From Roseibium marinum (GTDB taxonomy: Bacteria > Pseudomonadota > Alphaproteobacteria > Rhizobiales > Stappiaceae), in NCBI RefSeq assembly GCF_002906165.1, contig NZ_PPCN01000001.1, positions 744,001 to 808,000 on the forward strand: a DNA stretch of 64,000 nt, read 5' to 3'. The translations under genes and the position numbers were made by a program. The notes under the pieces are model-generated. The model searched no databases. It was not told where the DNA came from and saw only the letters and a program-made list of their open reading frames with translations. Shown in pieces: positions 43,357-52,273 of the stretch (positions within the stretch are counted from its first letter, which is position 1; each line of letters begins with the position of its first letter).

Positions 43357-43781
43357 TGCGGCGGATTTTCTTGCTTATCTCGGCGGTCCTTTCCCTGATT
43401 GTGCTTGGCGTTTTGATCCGGGGGCTGGTGTCAGGCCGGACAGACCCGCAACCGGCGAACGGCGCCGCCCTCGTCGCGGTCACCGTTCCCGCTCTGAACG
43501 CTGAAACGCGTGCTGGAGAAGCGCTCTTTGCGAAGAACTGCGCGGTTTGTCACGGCGACAATGCCGCTGGCCGCGATGGCTTCGGACCGCCGCTGGTGCA
43601 CAGGATCTACGAGCCGGGGCATCATGGCGACGGGGCCTTCCATCTGGCGGCCGCGCGGGGAGTGCGCGCGCATCACTGGCCGTTCGGCGACATGCTGCCT
43701 GTCGAAAACGTGCGCCAGCGGGATTTGGAAAGAATTGTAGCTTATGTTCGCGCGCTTCAGCGCGCCAACGGGATCAATTGA
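43356..43781 (+). CDS. Membrane-anchored monohaem cytochrome c
   Basis: A 141-residue protein. One N-terminal transmembrane/uncleaved signal segment (residues 4-23) is followed by a class I cytochrome c domain with CAVCH at 62-66 and M113 in GDMLPVENV as the likely axial ligand. The start codon overlaps the cueR stop (TGATG), so it is part of the copper operon. It may donate electrons to a copper enzyme or help reoxidise periplasmic Cu+. No copper-binding motif beyond the haem is evident. Confidence 0.88.
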   Translation: MRRIFLLISAVLSLIVLGVLIRGLVSGRTDPQPANGAALVAVTVPALNAETRAGEALFAKNCAVCHGDNAAGRDGFGPPLVHRIYEPGHHGDGAFHLAAARGVRAHHWPFGDMLPVENVRQRDLERIVAYVRALQRANGIN

Positions 43782-43796
43782 AGGAGAGGCAACGGC

Positions 43797-44252
43797 ATGC
43801 GGGGCAAACGGGTCGGAGTGTTTGTGATTTTGGGGCTGGCAGGTGCGGGGGCGGCCTTCGCCCATGGCGGTGCGACCGGCATCGTGAAGGAGCGGATGGA
43901 TGCCATGTCGGAAATCGGTGACAGCATGAAATCCGTCGGCCGTATGCTGAAGAGCGGACCCTACGATCCGGACGTCGCGTTTGAAGCCGGCGCCGCGATC
44001 GCCGGTCATGCCGGCGAGGCTCTGACGGAATTGTTTCCCGAAGGCAGTCTTCAGCCGCAAAGCGAAGCGAACCCGGCGATCTGGAGCGATTGGCCGACTT
44101 TCGAGGACTATGCCGGCGATCTGCGGTCCTCGGCACTTACACTGAAAACACTGGCGGAAGACGGGGCCGACAAGCAGCAGTTGGCGGACGCGTTCGGCGA
44201 ACTTGCCGGCACCTGCAAGGCCTGCCATCAGGAATTCCGCGTCAAAAAGTAG
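43797..44252 (+). CDS. Cytochrome c' family protein
   Basis: A 151-residue periplasmic protein with a signal peptide (to about AFA, residue 22). Four helices follow, with the haem motif CKACH at 140-144 near the C-terminus, the hallmark of cytochrome c'. Cytochromes c' bind NO or other gases and may protect from nitrosative stress. It is 15 bp after the other cytochrome gene, so it likely belongs to the same copper-regulated transcript, an uncommon pairing. Confidence 0.88.
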   Translation: MRGKRVGVFVILGLAGAGAAFAHGGATGIVKERMDAMSEIGDSMKSVGRMLKSGPYDPDVAFEAGAAIAGHAGEALTELFPEGSLQPQSEANPAIWSDWPTFEDYAGDLRSSALTLKTLAEDGADKQQLADAFGELAGTCKACHQEFRVKK

Positions 44253-44384
44253 GGTTTTTGCGGAAAACCTCTGCGGACGCCGCGGCAATTTGCTTGCCAC
44301 ATACGGTGCCATGTTCTACCAGACGATCAAATTCTTCGGTTATTCCAGCGCTGGGCGCGGACCGGAAACAGGAGACGACGCTAC

Positions 44385-45005
44385 ATGACCATCCGCTACC
44401 ACAAGGGCGACCTTCCCGACCTGAAGGCCTATGAAACGGCAAGCGCGGTGGCAGTTGATTCCGAAACCCTTGGCCTCAATCCGCACCGCGATCGCCTGTG
44501 CGTCGTGCAGCTTTCCCCGGGGGATGGCACTGCCGATGTGGTGCAGATCGCCCGCGGCCAGAAAGACGCGCCCAATCTGGCGGCGCTCATGACCGATCCG
44601 GCAAAACCGAAGATTTTTCACTTCGCCCGGTTTGATGTTGCCATGTTGCGGCACTATCTGAACATCGACGTATCGCCGGTGTGGTGCACGAAGATCGCTT
44701 CGAAACTGGTGCGCACCTATACAGACCGGCACGGATTGAAGGATATCTCGCGCGAACTGCTCGGCGTGGAACTGTCCAAGCAGCAGCAAAGTTCCGACTG
44801 GGCGGCGGAAACCTTGTCCGATGCGCAGCTCGCATATGCGGCGTCTGACGTTCTGTATCTGCACGCGCTGAAGGAAAAACTGGAATTCATGCTCGCCCGG
44901 GAAGGGCGGGAACATATCGCCAAGGCGTGTTTCGACTTTCTTCCCGTTCGCGCGGAACTCGACCTGAAGGGATGGGACGAAACCGACATCTTCGCCCATT
45001 CCTGA
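44385..45005 (+). CDS. Ribonuclease D (short form)
   Basis: A 206-residue DEDD 3'-5' exonuclease. Exo I is AVDSETLGLNP, Exo II is HFARFDVAML, and Exo III is YAASDVLYLHAL, the DEDDy arrangement. It lacks the HRDC domains of E. coli RNase D. Short single-domain forms are standard in alphaproteobacteria. AGGAGA precedes the ATG. It leads the conserved lptC-lptA-lptB-rpoN group. Confidence 0.92.
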   Translation: MTIRYHKGDLPDLKAYETASAVAVDSETLGLNPHRDRLCVVQLSPGDGTADVVQIARGQKDAPNLAALMTDPAKPKIFHFARFDVAMLRHYLNIDVSPVWCTKIASKLVRTYTDRHGLKDISRELLGVELSKQQQSSDWAAETLSDAQLAYAASDVLYLHALKEKLEFMLAREGREHIAKACFDFLPVRAELDLKGWDETDIFAHS

Positions 45006-45060
45006 TTTTCGCGGGCTGTCCTGAGCCCCAGGCCTTTCAGCCTTTTGGTTTTCGGAGACC

Positions 45061-45720
45061 TTGTTGAGCATTGTCAGCGAACATCCGGGAGGCGCGGCTC
45101 CCAGACACCTGCAGAGCCGGACTCAGCGGGCCGCGCGCAGGCACAGTCTTCTGGTCCGTATCCTGCGCTGGCTTTTTCCGCTGGTCGGTTTCCTGATTTT
45201 CGCCGGCATGGCCGGCCTTGTGATTCTGTTCAACATCCTGAGCGGTTTCGGCACGACGAACATGATGCTGACCAGCGAAGGCCTGGTCATGGATCAGCCG
45301 GAGTTGTCGGGTCATGATGGCGAGCGCTCCTACAGGGTAACCGCGCGGCGCGCCATTCAGCGCCTGAGCGATCCGCGCATCATCGACCTGGAGACGATCC
45401 GGGCGGACATCGTGCTGAGTCCCGACCAGAGCGCTGAAATCGTTGCGCTCAAGGGAACCTATAACAACGCGTCCGAAACCCTTCGCCTTTATGAAGGTAT
45501 CCAGCTCAACTGGAGCGAAGGCTACAAGGTGGATCTGAAGGACGTGCAGATTGATTTGAGCACTGGCGCATTGACCACGTCGGAACCGGTTTCAATCCGG
45601 TCGGATCAGGGGCATGTTGTTGGCGGCAGACTTTCCTATGACAAGAACAAGGGTCTCGTCAGATTCTCCGATGGCATTAAGATGACCATCAACCCGGTTT
45701 CGAAGGACGGTAAACGATGA
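45061..45720 (+). CDS. lptC: LPS export protein LptC
   Basis: A 219-residue inner-membrane protein of the Lpt bridge. A basic N-terminus precedes one transmembrane helix (about 33-58, LFPLVGFLIFAGMAGLV), followed by a beta-jellyroll periplasmic domain with SEGLVMDQPELSGHD. TTG at 45061 is used: GGAGACC lies just upstream and there is no ATG before the transmembrane helix. It overlaps lptA (ATGA). Confidence 0.92.
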   Translation: MLSIVSEHPGGAAPRHLQSRTQRAARRHSLLVRILRWLFPLVGFLIFAGMAGLVILFNILSGFGTTNMMLTSEGLVMDQPELSGHDGERSYRVTARRAIQRLSDPRIIDLETIRADIVLSPDQSAEIVALKGTYNNASETLRLYEGIQLNWSEGYKVDLKDVQIDLSTGALTTSEPVSIRSDQGHVVGGRLSYDKNKGLVRFSDGIKMTINPVSKDGKR

Positions 45721-46301
45721 CATTTTTCAAACGCGCATTGATAGCGTCTGCGGCGGTCCTGTTTATCGGCTCGGCGCAGGCGCAAACCTTTTCCGATGCC
45801 TTTGCGGGTTTTGGGTCGAATGAGGGTGAGCCGATCGAGATCGAGGCCGGCGAACTGCGCGTGGAAGACGGCAATAACACGGCGACCTTTGTCGGCGATG
45901 TGGTCGTCATCCAGGGCGAGACGACACTGAAAACCGAGCGTCTGAAGGTCTTCTATGCCGGGAAGGATGAAAACGCCGGCAACGGTGAAAACCAGCCCGA
46001 GGGTGCGATCCAGCAGAAGATCTCCCGCCTGGAGGCGGCCGGCGGCGTGTTTATTTCCTCCAAGGACCAGACGGCGAAGGGCGATGAAGCCAGCTTCGAC
46101 ATGAACCGGGAATTCATGGTGATGACCGGCCGCGAGGTCGTGCTCAGCCAGGGACCGAATGTGGTGGTCGGCAACAAGCTTACCGTCAACCTGAAGACCG
46201 GTCAGGCGAATCTGACTGCCGGGCAGGGGAGCGGATCGGGCCAAAATGGCGGCAGGGTGAAGGTCCGTATTCAACCCAACAGCGTAGAAAACAGCAATTG
46301 A
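45717..46301 (+). CDS. lptA: LPS export protein LptA
   Basis: A 194-residue periplasmic protein with a signal peptide cleaved near SAQA-QTF (residues 22-23). The OstA-like jellyroll carries IEIEAGELRVEDGNNTATFVG and the MTGREVVLSQGPNVVVGNKL segment, forming part of the periplasmic LPS conduit between LptC and LptD. Start overlaps the lptC stop by 4 bp. Confidence 0.94.
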   Translation: MTFFKRALIASAAVLFIGSAQAQTFSDAFAGFGSNEGEPIEIEAGELRVEDGNNTATFVGDVVVIQGETTLKTERLKVFYAGKDENAGNGENQPEGAIQQKISRLEAAGGVFISSKDQTAKGDEASFDMNREFMVMTGREVVLSQGPNVVVGNKLTVNLKTGQANLTAGQGSGSGQNGGRVKVRIQPNSVENSN

Positions 46302-46412
46302 GCCTGGAAACAGCCCGCATTGGCATGAATGCGAGTTGCCCCGGGCACAAATCCCTGATCTGACTCGACAGCGCTTGTCACAGATCTTATGTGAACCTGC
46401 GGCAGGGACTGG

Positions 46413-47225
46413 ATGGACGACTCATCGGTGAAGATAACCTCCATGGATTATGACGGGCCGCAGGCAAGCGCGCCGGAACCGGCCGGGCGCAAGGACGATC
46501 TTTCCCGGGCTCTGGTCGTCGAGGGCATCGGCAAGACCTACGGCCGCCGCCAGGTCGTGAAATATGTAAGCCTGTCCGTGAAACCCGGCGAAGCTGTTGG
46601 CCTTCTGGGACCGAACGGCGCCGGCAAGACGACGACCTTCTACATGATCACCGGGCTGATCCGCCCGGATCAGGGCAAGATCCTTCTGGATAGCTTCGAC
46701 ATCACCCGCATGCCCATGTATCGGCGGGCCCGCCTCGGCATTGGCTACCTGCCTCAGGAAGCGTCGATCTTTCGCGGCCTGACGGTGGAGGAAAACATCC
46801 GTGCCGTTCTGGAAGTGATCGAACCCAGCCGCCAGAAGCGCCGGGAGGAACTTGATTCGCTCCTTGCCGAATTCGGTCTAACCCATCTGCGCAAGGCGCC
46901 GAGCATCTCGCTATCCGGGGGCGAGCGCCGCCGTGTTGAAATAGCCCGCGCGCTGGCGAGCCGCCCGTCTTTCATGCTGCTCGACGAACCCTTTGCCGGA
47001 ATCGACCCGATTGCCGTCGGCGATATTCAGCAGCTCGTGCGTCACCTGACGCAGCGGGGTATCGGCGTTCTGATCACCGACCATAATGTGCGCGAGACAC
47101 TGGGCCTGATCGACCGGGCCTATATCATCGCGTCCGGCGAGGTTCTCACCGAAGGCCTTCCGCAGGAAATCGTCACCAACCCCGATGTGCGGCGATTGTA
47201 TTTGGGTGAACGATTTACGCTTTGA
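46413..47225 (+). CDS. lptB: LPS export ABC transporter ATP-binding protein LptB
   Basis: A 270-residue ATPase. Walker A is GPNGAGKTT, then the Q-loop [17 protein letters not shown], the C-loop [15 protein letters not shown] and the [11 protein letters not shown] Walker B. It has an alphaproteobacterial N-terminal extension of about 30 residues; the ATG at 46443 is an alternative start. It energises the LptBFG complex together with LptC and LptA. Followed after 94 bp by rpoN. Confidence 0.95.
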   Translation: MDDSSVKITSMDYDGPQASAPEPAGRKDDLSRALVVEGIGKTYGRRQVVKYVSLSVKPGEAVGLLGPNGAGKTTTFYMITGLIRPDQGKILLDSFDITRMPMYRRARLGIGYLPQEASIFRGLTVEENIRAVLEVIEPSRQKRREELDSLLAEFGLTHLRKAPSISLSGGERRRVEIARALASRPSFMLLDEPFAGIDPIAVGDIQQLVRHLTQRGIGVLITDHNVRETLGLIDRAYIIASGEVLTEGLPQEIVTNPDVRRLYLGERFTL

Positions 47226-47319
47226 TGACAGGTGGCCGCCTAGGCTATAAGGTCTGTAAACAAGCGATAAGCAAAAAGCAGACCAATCGCCTTTCACTCA
47301 AACGGCGCCCGGGACATTA

Positions 47320-48885
47320 ATGGCCATTTCGACAAAGCTGGAGATGCGACAGAGCCAGTCGCTGATCATGACGCCGCAATTGATGCAGGCGATCAAGCTT
47401 CTGCAAATGTCCAACCTCGACCTTGTCGACTATGTCGAAGCCGAGCTCGAGCGTAATCCGCTTCTCGAAAAGACGGACGTGCAGGGCAGCGATGCCGGCG
47501 GTCCCGCGGACGACGGCGACACCGGACGCTCGTCTGATCAGGGGCCGGCAGGCGATGACGGCGCTGCCGCCGCCGGCGACGAAGCTGTTTCGAGCGACTG
47601 GTTGCAAAGCGATCTGGAGACCGGCTCGGAAGCCATCGCCTCACGCATGGACACCGATCTCGGCAATGTGTTTCCCGACGAACCCGGTGTTCCCGCCTCG
47701 CCCGATCCGGCCCTTCTCAAGGGCGGCGACAGCTACAAGAACGCCTCCAGCGGCAGCGCGTCGGATGACTACAATCTCGAGGCCTTCGTTGCCGAGGAAA
47801 TATCGCTCGGCGCCTGGCTTGAAGAACAGATGCATCTCGCCCTGAGTGACGCGGCCGACAAGATGATCGGCGGCCATCTGGTCAATTCCCTCGACGAGAA
47901 CGGCTATCTCTATCTGGATCTCGATGAGACGGCGGAACAGCTCGGCGTCGATATCGACCGGTTGGAACGGGTGCTGGGCGTGCTTCAGACCTTTGAGCCT
48001 GCCGGTGTCTTTGCCCGCAATCTGGCCGAATGCCTGAAGCTTCAGCTGATCGACAAGAACCGTTTCGATCCTGCGATGGAAGCGCTGATAGACAATATCG
48101 AGCTGCTTGCCAAACGGGACCTTGCCGCGCTGAGGAAAGCCTGCGGTGTGGATGACGAGGATATGATGGAGATGATCGCGGAGATCCGTGCGCTCGATCC
48201 GAAACCCGGCAGCGTGTTCGGCTCGTCTTTCGTGCAACCTGTCGTCCCCGATGTCTTCGTGCGGCCCGCCAATGACGGCAGCTGGACCGTGGAACTGAAT
48301 TCCGACACCCTGCCCAGGGTGCTTGTCAACCAGACCTATTATGCGAAGGTCATCAAGACGGCACGCAGCGACACGGAAAAGGAATATCTCACTGAATCGC
48401 TGCAGACGGCCAATTGGCTGGCGAAAAGTCTGGATCAGCGGGCCCGGACCATCTTGAAGGTCTCGTCGGAAATCGTCCGGCAGCAGGACGGCTTCCTGAC
48501 CTACGGCATCGCGCACCTGCGTCCGCTGAACCTCAAGACCATCGCCGAAGCCATCAGCATGCATGAATCCACGGTCAGCCGGGTGACTTCCAACAAGTAC
48601 ATGGCAACGCCGCGCGGCATCTACGAATTGAAATATTTCTTCTCCTCCGCCATTTCGGCGACGGTGGGCGGCGACGACGCGCATTCAGCGGAAGCCGTGC
48701 GCCACAGGATCAGGCAGATGATCGATGCCGAAGACGCCAAGGCGATCCTGTCAGACGATACAATTGTCAAAATTCTGAGGGATAGCGGCATCGACATCGC
48801 ACGCAGGACGGTAGCAAAATATCGCGAAGCAATGAAAATCGGGTCTTCGGTGCAGCGCCGGCGGGAGAAGAACTCCCGGATTTAA
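47320..48885 (+). CDS. rpoN: RNA polymerase sigma-54 factor RpoN
   Basis: A 521-residue sigma factor. The glutamine-rich Region I is MRQSQSLIMTPQLMQAIKLL (about 6-25). An acidic spacer Region II follows (residues 50-130, rich in Asp, Ala and Ser), then the core-binding domain, an HTH (TIAEAISMHESTVSRVTSNK), and the RpoN box ARRTVAKYREAM near the C-terminus. It directs transcription at TGGCAC-N5-TTGC promoters such as that at 31181-31195. Clustering with lptB, hpf and ptsN is conserved in alphaproteobacteria. Confidence 0.98.
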   Translation: MAISTKLEMRQSQSLIMTPQLMQAIKLLQMSNLDLVDYVEAELERNPLLEKTDVQGSDAGGPADDGDTGRSSDQGPAGDDGAAAAGDEAVSSDWLQSDLETGSEAIASRMDTDLGNVFPDEPGVPASPDPALLKGGDSYKNASSGSASDDYNLEAFVAEEISLGAWLEEQMHLALSDAADKMIGGHLVNSLDENGYLYLDLDETAEQLGVDIDRLERVLGVLQTFEPAGVFARNLAECLKLQLIDKNRFDPAMEALIDNIELLAKRDLAALRKACGVDDEDMMEMIAEIRALDPKPGSVFGSSFVQPVVPDVFVRPANDGSWTVELNSDTLPRVLVNQTYYAKVIKTARSDTEKEYLTESLQTANWLAKSLDQRARTILKVSSEIVRQQDGFLTYGIAHLRPLNLKTIAEAISMHESTVSRVTSNKYMATPRGIYELKYFFSSAISATVGGDDAHSAEAVRHRIRQMIDAEDAKAILSDDTIVKILRDSGIDIARRTVAKYREAMKIGSSVQRRREKNSRI

Positions 48886-49102
48886 GGCCTATGGCGCTGA
48901 ATTACCGGGACCAGGCCAAGCGGTTTCTCTCCTGTCTTCAAGATGTCCACTGAAAGAAAACACTGAATTCGTTCCTAGTTTCTTGGGCGGGGTTTTTCTT
49001 TTCCATAAACGTTTGACTCTTCGCGTTGACGCAATTATGCACCGCCCTCGTGACCTAAACAGGGGATGGCGCTTCGGCGCTGACTGGTCCATTCTGTAAG
49101 CT

Positions 49103-49142
49103 TGAAACGTTTCGCGTTTCAGCACCGGCGGCATTGCCGGTG
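49103..49142 (+). promoter_or_regulatory. Two consecutive hairpins in the hpf leader
   Basis: TGAAACG/CGTTTCA with a TTTCG loop (49103-49121) and CACCGGC/GCCGGTG (49123-49142) stand back to back 34 bp before the hpf start. They may be a processed leader or a riboregulatory structure. The gap 48886-49175 holds no gene. Confidence 0.5.
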
Positions 49143-49175
49143 ACCTGTCGGTCAATAGAAAAAGAAGAGGTCCCC

Positions 49176-49763
49176 ATGGCTTTGCGGATTTCGGGTAAGA
49201 ATGTTGATGTCGGCGACGCTCTGCGCGTCCACATCACAGACCGAATTGAAGATGCCCTGTCGAAATACTTCACGGGTGGCTATACAGGCCACGTTACGCT
49301 CAGCAGGGAGGGCGCCGGCTTCAAGTCGGAGTGCAACCTGCATCTGGACACCGGGATACTGCTGCAGGTGTCCGCGCAGGACCAGGACCCGCGCAACAGT
49401 TTCGATCTTGCTGCGGAGAAGATCGAGAAAAGGCTGCGGCGCTACAAGCGCAAGCTGAAGGACCATCACAGCCACAGCGGCAACGGCCGTGAGGCACTCG
49501 AGGCGGCCTCTTATGTGCTCGCCTCACCGGACGAGGATGAGGAAGTGCCGGTGGATTTCAATCCGCTTGTCATTGCCGAGACCTCTGCGAAAATCAAGAC
49601 AATGACCGTCGGCATGGCGGTCATGGAGCTGGATATGACCGAAGCACCGGTTGTCATGTTCAAAAATGCGGCAAACGGCGGTGTCAATGTTGTTTACCGC
49701 CGGCCGGATGGCAACATAGGCTGGATTGACCCGGCGTTGGTGGCCAGCGTGGCTGCCGAATAA
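49176..49763 (+). CDS. hpf: Long ribosome hibernation-promoting factor
   Basis: A 195-residue long HPF. The N-terminal S30AE domain (1-110) starts with LRISGKNVDVGDALRVHITD, and the C-terminal dimerisation domain contains APVVMFKNAANGGVNVVYRR...GWIDP. It binds 30S subunits and forms 100S dimers in stationary phase. ATG 49176 follows AAGAGG. A 13-bp hairpin follows the gene. Confidence 0.95.
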   Translation: MALRISGKNVDVGDALRVHITDRIEDALSKYFTGGYTGHVTLSREGAGFKSECNLHLDTGILLQVSAQDQDPRNSFDLAAEKIEKRLRRYKRKLKDHHSHSGNGREALEAASYVLASPDEDEEVPVDFNPLVIAETSAKIKTMTVGMAVMELDMTEAPVVMFKNAANGGVNVVYRRPDGNIGWIDPALVASVAAE

Positions 49764-49773
49764 AGATGCGGAC

Positions 49774-49803
49774 GAGGTCGGCTTCCTGATGGAAGCCGAC
49801 TTC
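49774..49803 (+). terminator. Hairpin between hpf and ptsN
   Basis: Inverted repeat GAGGTCGGCTTCC/GGAAGCCGACTTC (49774-49786 and 49791-49803; one mismatch, G-T pair). The loop is TGAT. There is no T-run, so it may limit readthrough or protect the hpf end rather than terminate fully. Confidence 0.5.
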
Positions 49804-49823
49804 TGAAACTTGTAGGCGAACGA

Positions 49824-50291
49824 ATGGATCTTAGTGATCTTCTGGGTAAAGACGCGGTTATTGCCGACCTTAAGGCCAAAAGCAAAAAACAGGCTATTCA
49901 GGAACTCGCGTCCAGGGCAGCGGAGCTGACCGGTCTTTCCGAACGCGAAATTTTCGACACGCTCCTTCAGCGCGAGCGTCTGGGCTCCACCGGTGTCGGC
50001 AACGGCATTGCCATCCCGCATGGCAAGCTCATCCGTCTCGACAAGCTTGTCGGCCTGTTCGCCAAGCTTAAGAAGCCGGTCGAATTCGATTCCCTCGATG
50101 ACGAACCGGTGGATCTGATCTTTCTGCTGCTGGCGCCGGAAGGCGCCGGAGCCGATCATCTCAAGGCTCTTGCCAGGATCGCGCGGCAATTGAGGGACTC
50201 TGTCGTGACACAGGGCATACGCGGCTCCTCCGACGCGGACGAGATCTACGCGCTTCTGACCCAGCCCCTGGCATCGTCCAACGCCGCCTGA
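49824..50291 (+). CDS. ptsN: Nitrogen-regulatory PTS IIA protein (PtsN, EIIA-Ntr)
   Basis: A 155-residue cytoplasmic IIA domain. The phosphorylated His is H66 in GIAIPHGKL. It is part of the PTS-Ntr system (PtsP-PtsO-PtsN), which links nitrogen and potassium status to metabolism and sigma-54-dependent genes. Located after hpf, as usual in alphaproteobacteria. Confidence 0.96.
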   Translation: MDLSDLLGKDAVIADLKAKSKKQAIQELASRAAELTGLSEREIFDTLLQRERLGSTGVGNGIAIPHGKLIRLDKLVGLFAKLKKPVEFDSLDDEPVDLIFLLLAPEGAGADHLKALARIARQLRDSVVTQGIRGSSDADEIYALLTQPLASSNAA

Positions 50292-50345
50292 ATTTTCAGC
50301 CGGCCGGATTCGACGCAAACGCTTTGGGCAGCCTTCTTGATATTT

Positions 50346-52163
50346 TCAGGCTTTCGCCGGGTTGACATCGACCTGAACGAGGTCCTGCGAGCCGGTTGCC
50401 GGAATATGGCTCCTGGCGAGCGCGGGAAGGTGCAGGTCGCCGAGTTCGGCAGGCGGAGCGGTTTCTTCGGGGATGCGCCAGAGCGTGGAGCGCAGCGCGA
50501 GCATGCCGAGTGTCCGGGTTGATGTGGTCACCGCGATCCCAATCGCCAGGAGCGGGCCGAGGGCGACTGGAATAACCGGCCAGACCAGGCCAATCGGTTG
50601 TCCGGCGATCCAGGCGAGCCCGGCGAGCCCGAACAGGGTCTGCGGCCAGAGTTTGCGGGCGGTGAGCAGAACCGGCAACCGTGAAACACCCCGCGCCTGG
50701 GCACCCCAGCCAATGGTCTTGCCGAAGATGAGGCCGCCCATGAACAGGGTATGGGCGACGGCCATGACAGGCGCCAGCATGGCCGAATAGAGGATTTCCG
50801 CGAAAACGCTGATGAGCACGCGAACCGGCCCGCCGAACGCCTTGCGCAGATCCGCCCGCGCCAGAACGTCGGCGACCGTTGCCAGCTTGGCGGCGAACAC
50901 CATTGTCAGCACGGTGAAGAACAGGAGCGCACCGGTGTCCATGCGGTAGGGTGTTTCCTCCGACACCAGCCCAAGCACCGCCGCCGCTGTCATGAAGCCG
51001 ATCCAGGCGGGGGATCCCAGAAACATCAAAATCGCCAGAAAGAGCTGCACGCGGCTGACCGCCTTCAGTCCCGGCATGCCAAGCAGCCGCCGGTATTGCA
51101 GGTTGCCCTGGCACCAGCGCAGGTCGCGGCGGATAAATTCCAGCAGATGCGGCGGGTTGACCTCATAGCTGCCGGTTTCCAGCGGCAGGACACGGACTTC
51201 GTATCCGGCGCGGCGCATCAGCACCGCTTCCACCTGATCGTGGGACAGGATCGAACCGGCCAGCGGTCCCTTTCCCGGCAGTTCCGGCAGTTTGCAATGT
51301 TCGGTGAACGGTTTCAGGCGCAGGAGTGCGTTGTGGCCCCAGTAGGGCCCGCAATCGCCCTGCCACCAGGCACTGCCCATCGTATAGGAGCGCATGCCGA
51401 GCCGCATGCCGAACTGGAAGACACGGGCAAAGGCGCTCTCGGTCGGCAATCCGACCACGAGGCTCTGCAGAATGCCGACCTTGGGATTGGCTTCCATGCG
51501 CCTGACGAGGCCGGTGATCGCCTCCGCCGACATGTAGCTGTCGGCATCGAGCACCAGCGCGAAATCATGCCTGTCGCCCCAGCGACGGCAGAAGTCTTCG
51601 ATGTTTCCGGCCTTGTAACCGGTGTTTTTGGCGCGCCGCCGGTAATGAACCTCCATCTGGCCCCGGAACCTCTCGCCAAGGCGGGCCGCCATCTGCTGTT
51701 CCCGCAGGGCGATATCGTCCATCGACGTGTCGCTGAGCACATAAAGGCTGAACTGTTCCGCCTGACCCGCCCGGACCAGATGCGACATCATGGCGCTGAG
51801 GCTGGTTTCAAGGCTGGCGACGTCCTCGTCGCGGACGCAGGACAAAAGCGCGGTCGAACTGGTGAGCGGACCCTCGCCCGGGTTGATCGGACAAACCGTC
51901 TCGACCGGGTTCCGGGCAAACCGCATCACCACAAGCCCGATGACCGCATTCCAGAACCCGATGATTGTCCATGGCAGTGTCACCATGAAACAGAACAGGA
52001 TGAAAAGGTCGAGCGCCGAATAACCGCCGGGCGAAAGCGTGACCGCCATCAGGGCGGTGAGGCCAATGAACCCGGCGACGACGAGAGTGGAGAAGATCCC
52101 TCGTCTGACGGTCATGCGGGCAGCTGCTTTATCCGAAATAGACATGTCAAAGACCCGAAACAT
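50346..52163 (-). CDS. opgH: Glucans biosynthesis glucosyltransferase OpgH/MdoH
   Basis: A 605-residue inner-membrane GT2 enzyme that makes osmoregulated periplasmic glucans. N-terminal helices are followed by the cytoplasmic GT2 domain with D206-x-D208 (LVLDADSY) and the (Q/R)xxRW-type RRDLRWCQGN, then C-terminal helices. ATG at 52163 follows GGAAG; a GTG at 52178 is less likely. It appears without opgG in the window. It is shorter than E. coli MdoH (847), as in many alphaproteobacteria. Confidence 0.93.
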   Translation of the reverse strand: MFRVFDMSISDKAAARMTVRRGIFSTLVVAGFIGLTALMAVTLSPGGYSALDLFILFCFMVTLPWTIIGFWNAVIGLVVMRFARNPVETVCPINPGEGPLTSSTALLSCVRDEDVASLETSLSAMMSHLVRAGQAEQFSLYVLSDTSMDDIALREQQMAARLGERFRGQMEVHYRRRAKNTGYKAGNIEDFCRRWGDRHDFALVLDADSYMSAEAITGLVRRMEANPKVGILQSLVVGLPTESAFARVFQFGMRLGMRSYTMGSAWWQGDCGPYWGHNALLRLKPFTEHCKLPELPGKGPLAGSILSHDQVEAVLMRRAGYEVRVLPLETGSYEVNPPHLLEFIRRDLRWCQGNLQYRRLLGMPGLKAVSRVQLFLAILMFLGSPAWIGFMTAAAVLGLVSEETPYRMDTGALLFFTVLTMVFAAKLATVADVLARADLRKAFGGPVRVLISVFAEILYSAMLAPVMAVAHTLFMGGLIFGKTIGWGAQARGVSRLPVLLTARKLWPQTLFGLAGLAWIAGQPIGLVWPVIPVALGPLLAIGIAVTTSTRTLGMLALRSTLWRIPEETAPPAELGDLHLPALARSHIPATGSQDLVQVDVNPAKA

Positions 52164-52205
52164 TTTTTTGACTTCCAATCAGGGCGATCATCGCGATAGT
52201 GCGCA

Positions 52206-52229
52206 TGTCAAAATGTCCTTAAATTGACA
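52206..52229. promoter_or_regulatory. Inverted repeat TGTCAA-N12-TTGACA between divergent opgH and dehydrogenase genes
   Basis: Six-base arms with a 12-bp spacer in the 110-bp divergent region. TTGACA at 52224-52229 and its mirror could serve as -35 elements for both directions, or be an operator. Confidence 0.4.
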
Positions 52230-52273
52230 GAGGCGGTGTGGATGAGCAGGAACGGTAAAGGTAGAGCGGGGAT

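Noticed and set aside
46310-46340. Sigma-54 promoter before lptB (TTGGCAT...GTTGCC)
   Set aside because: Spacing between the GG and GC dinucleotides is too long for RpoN.
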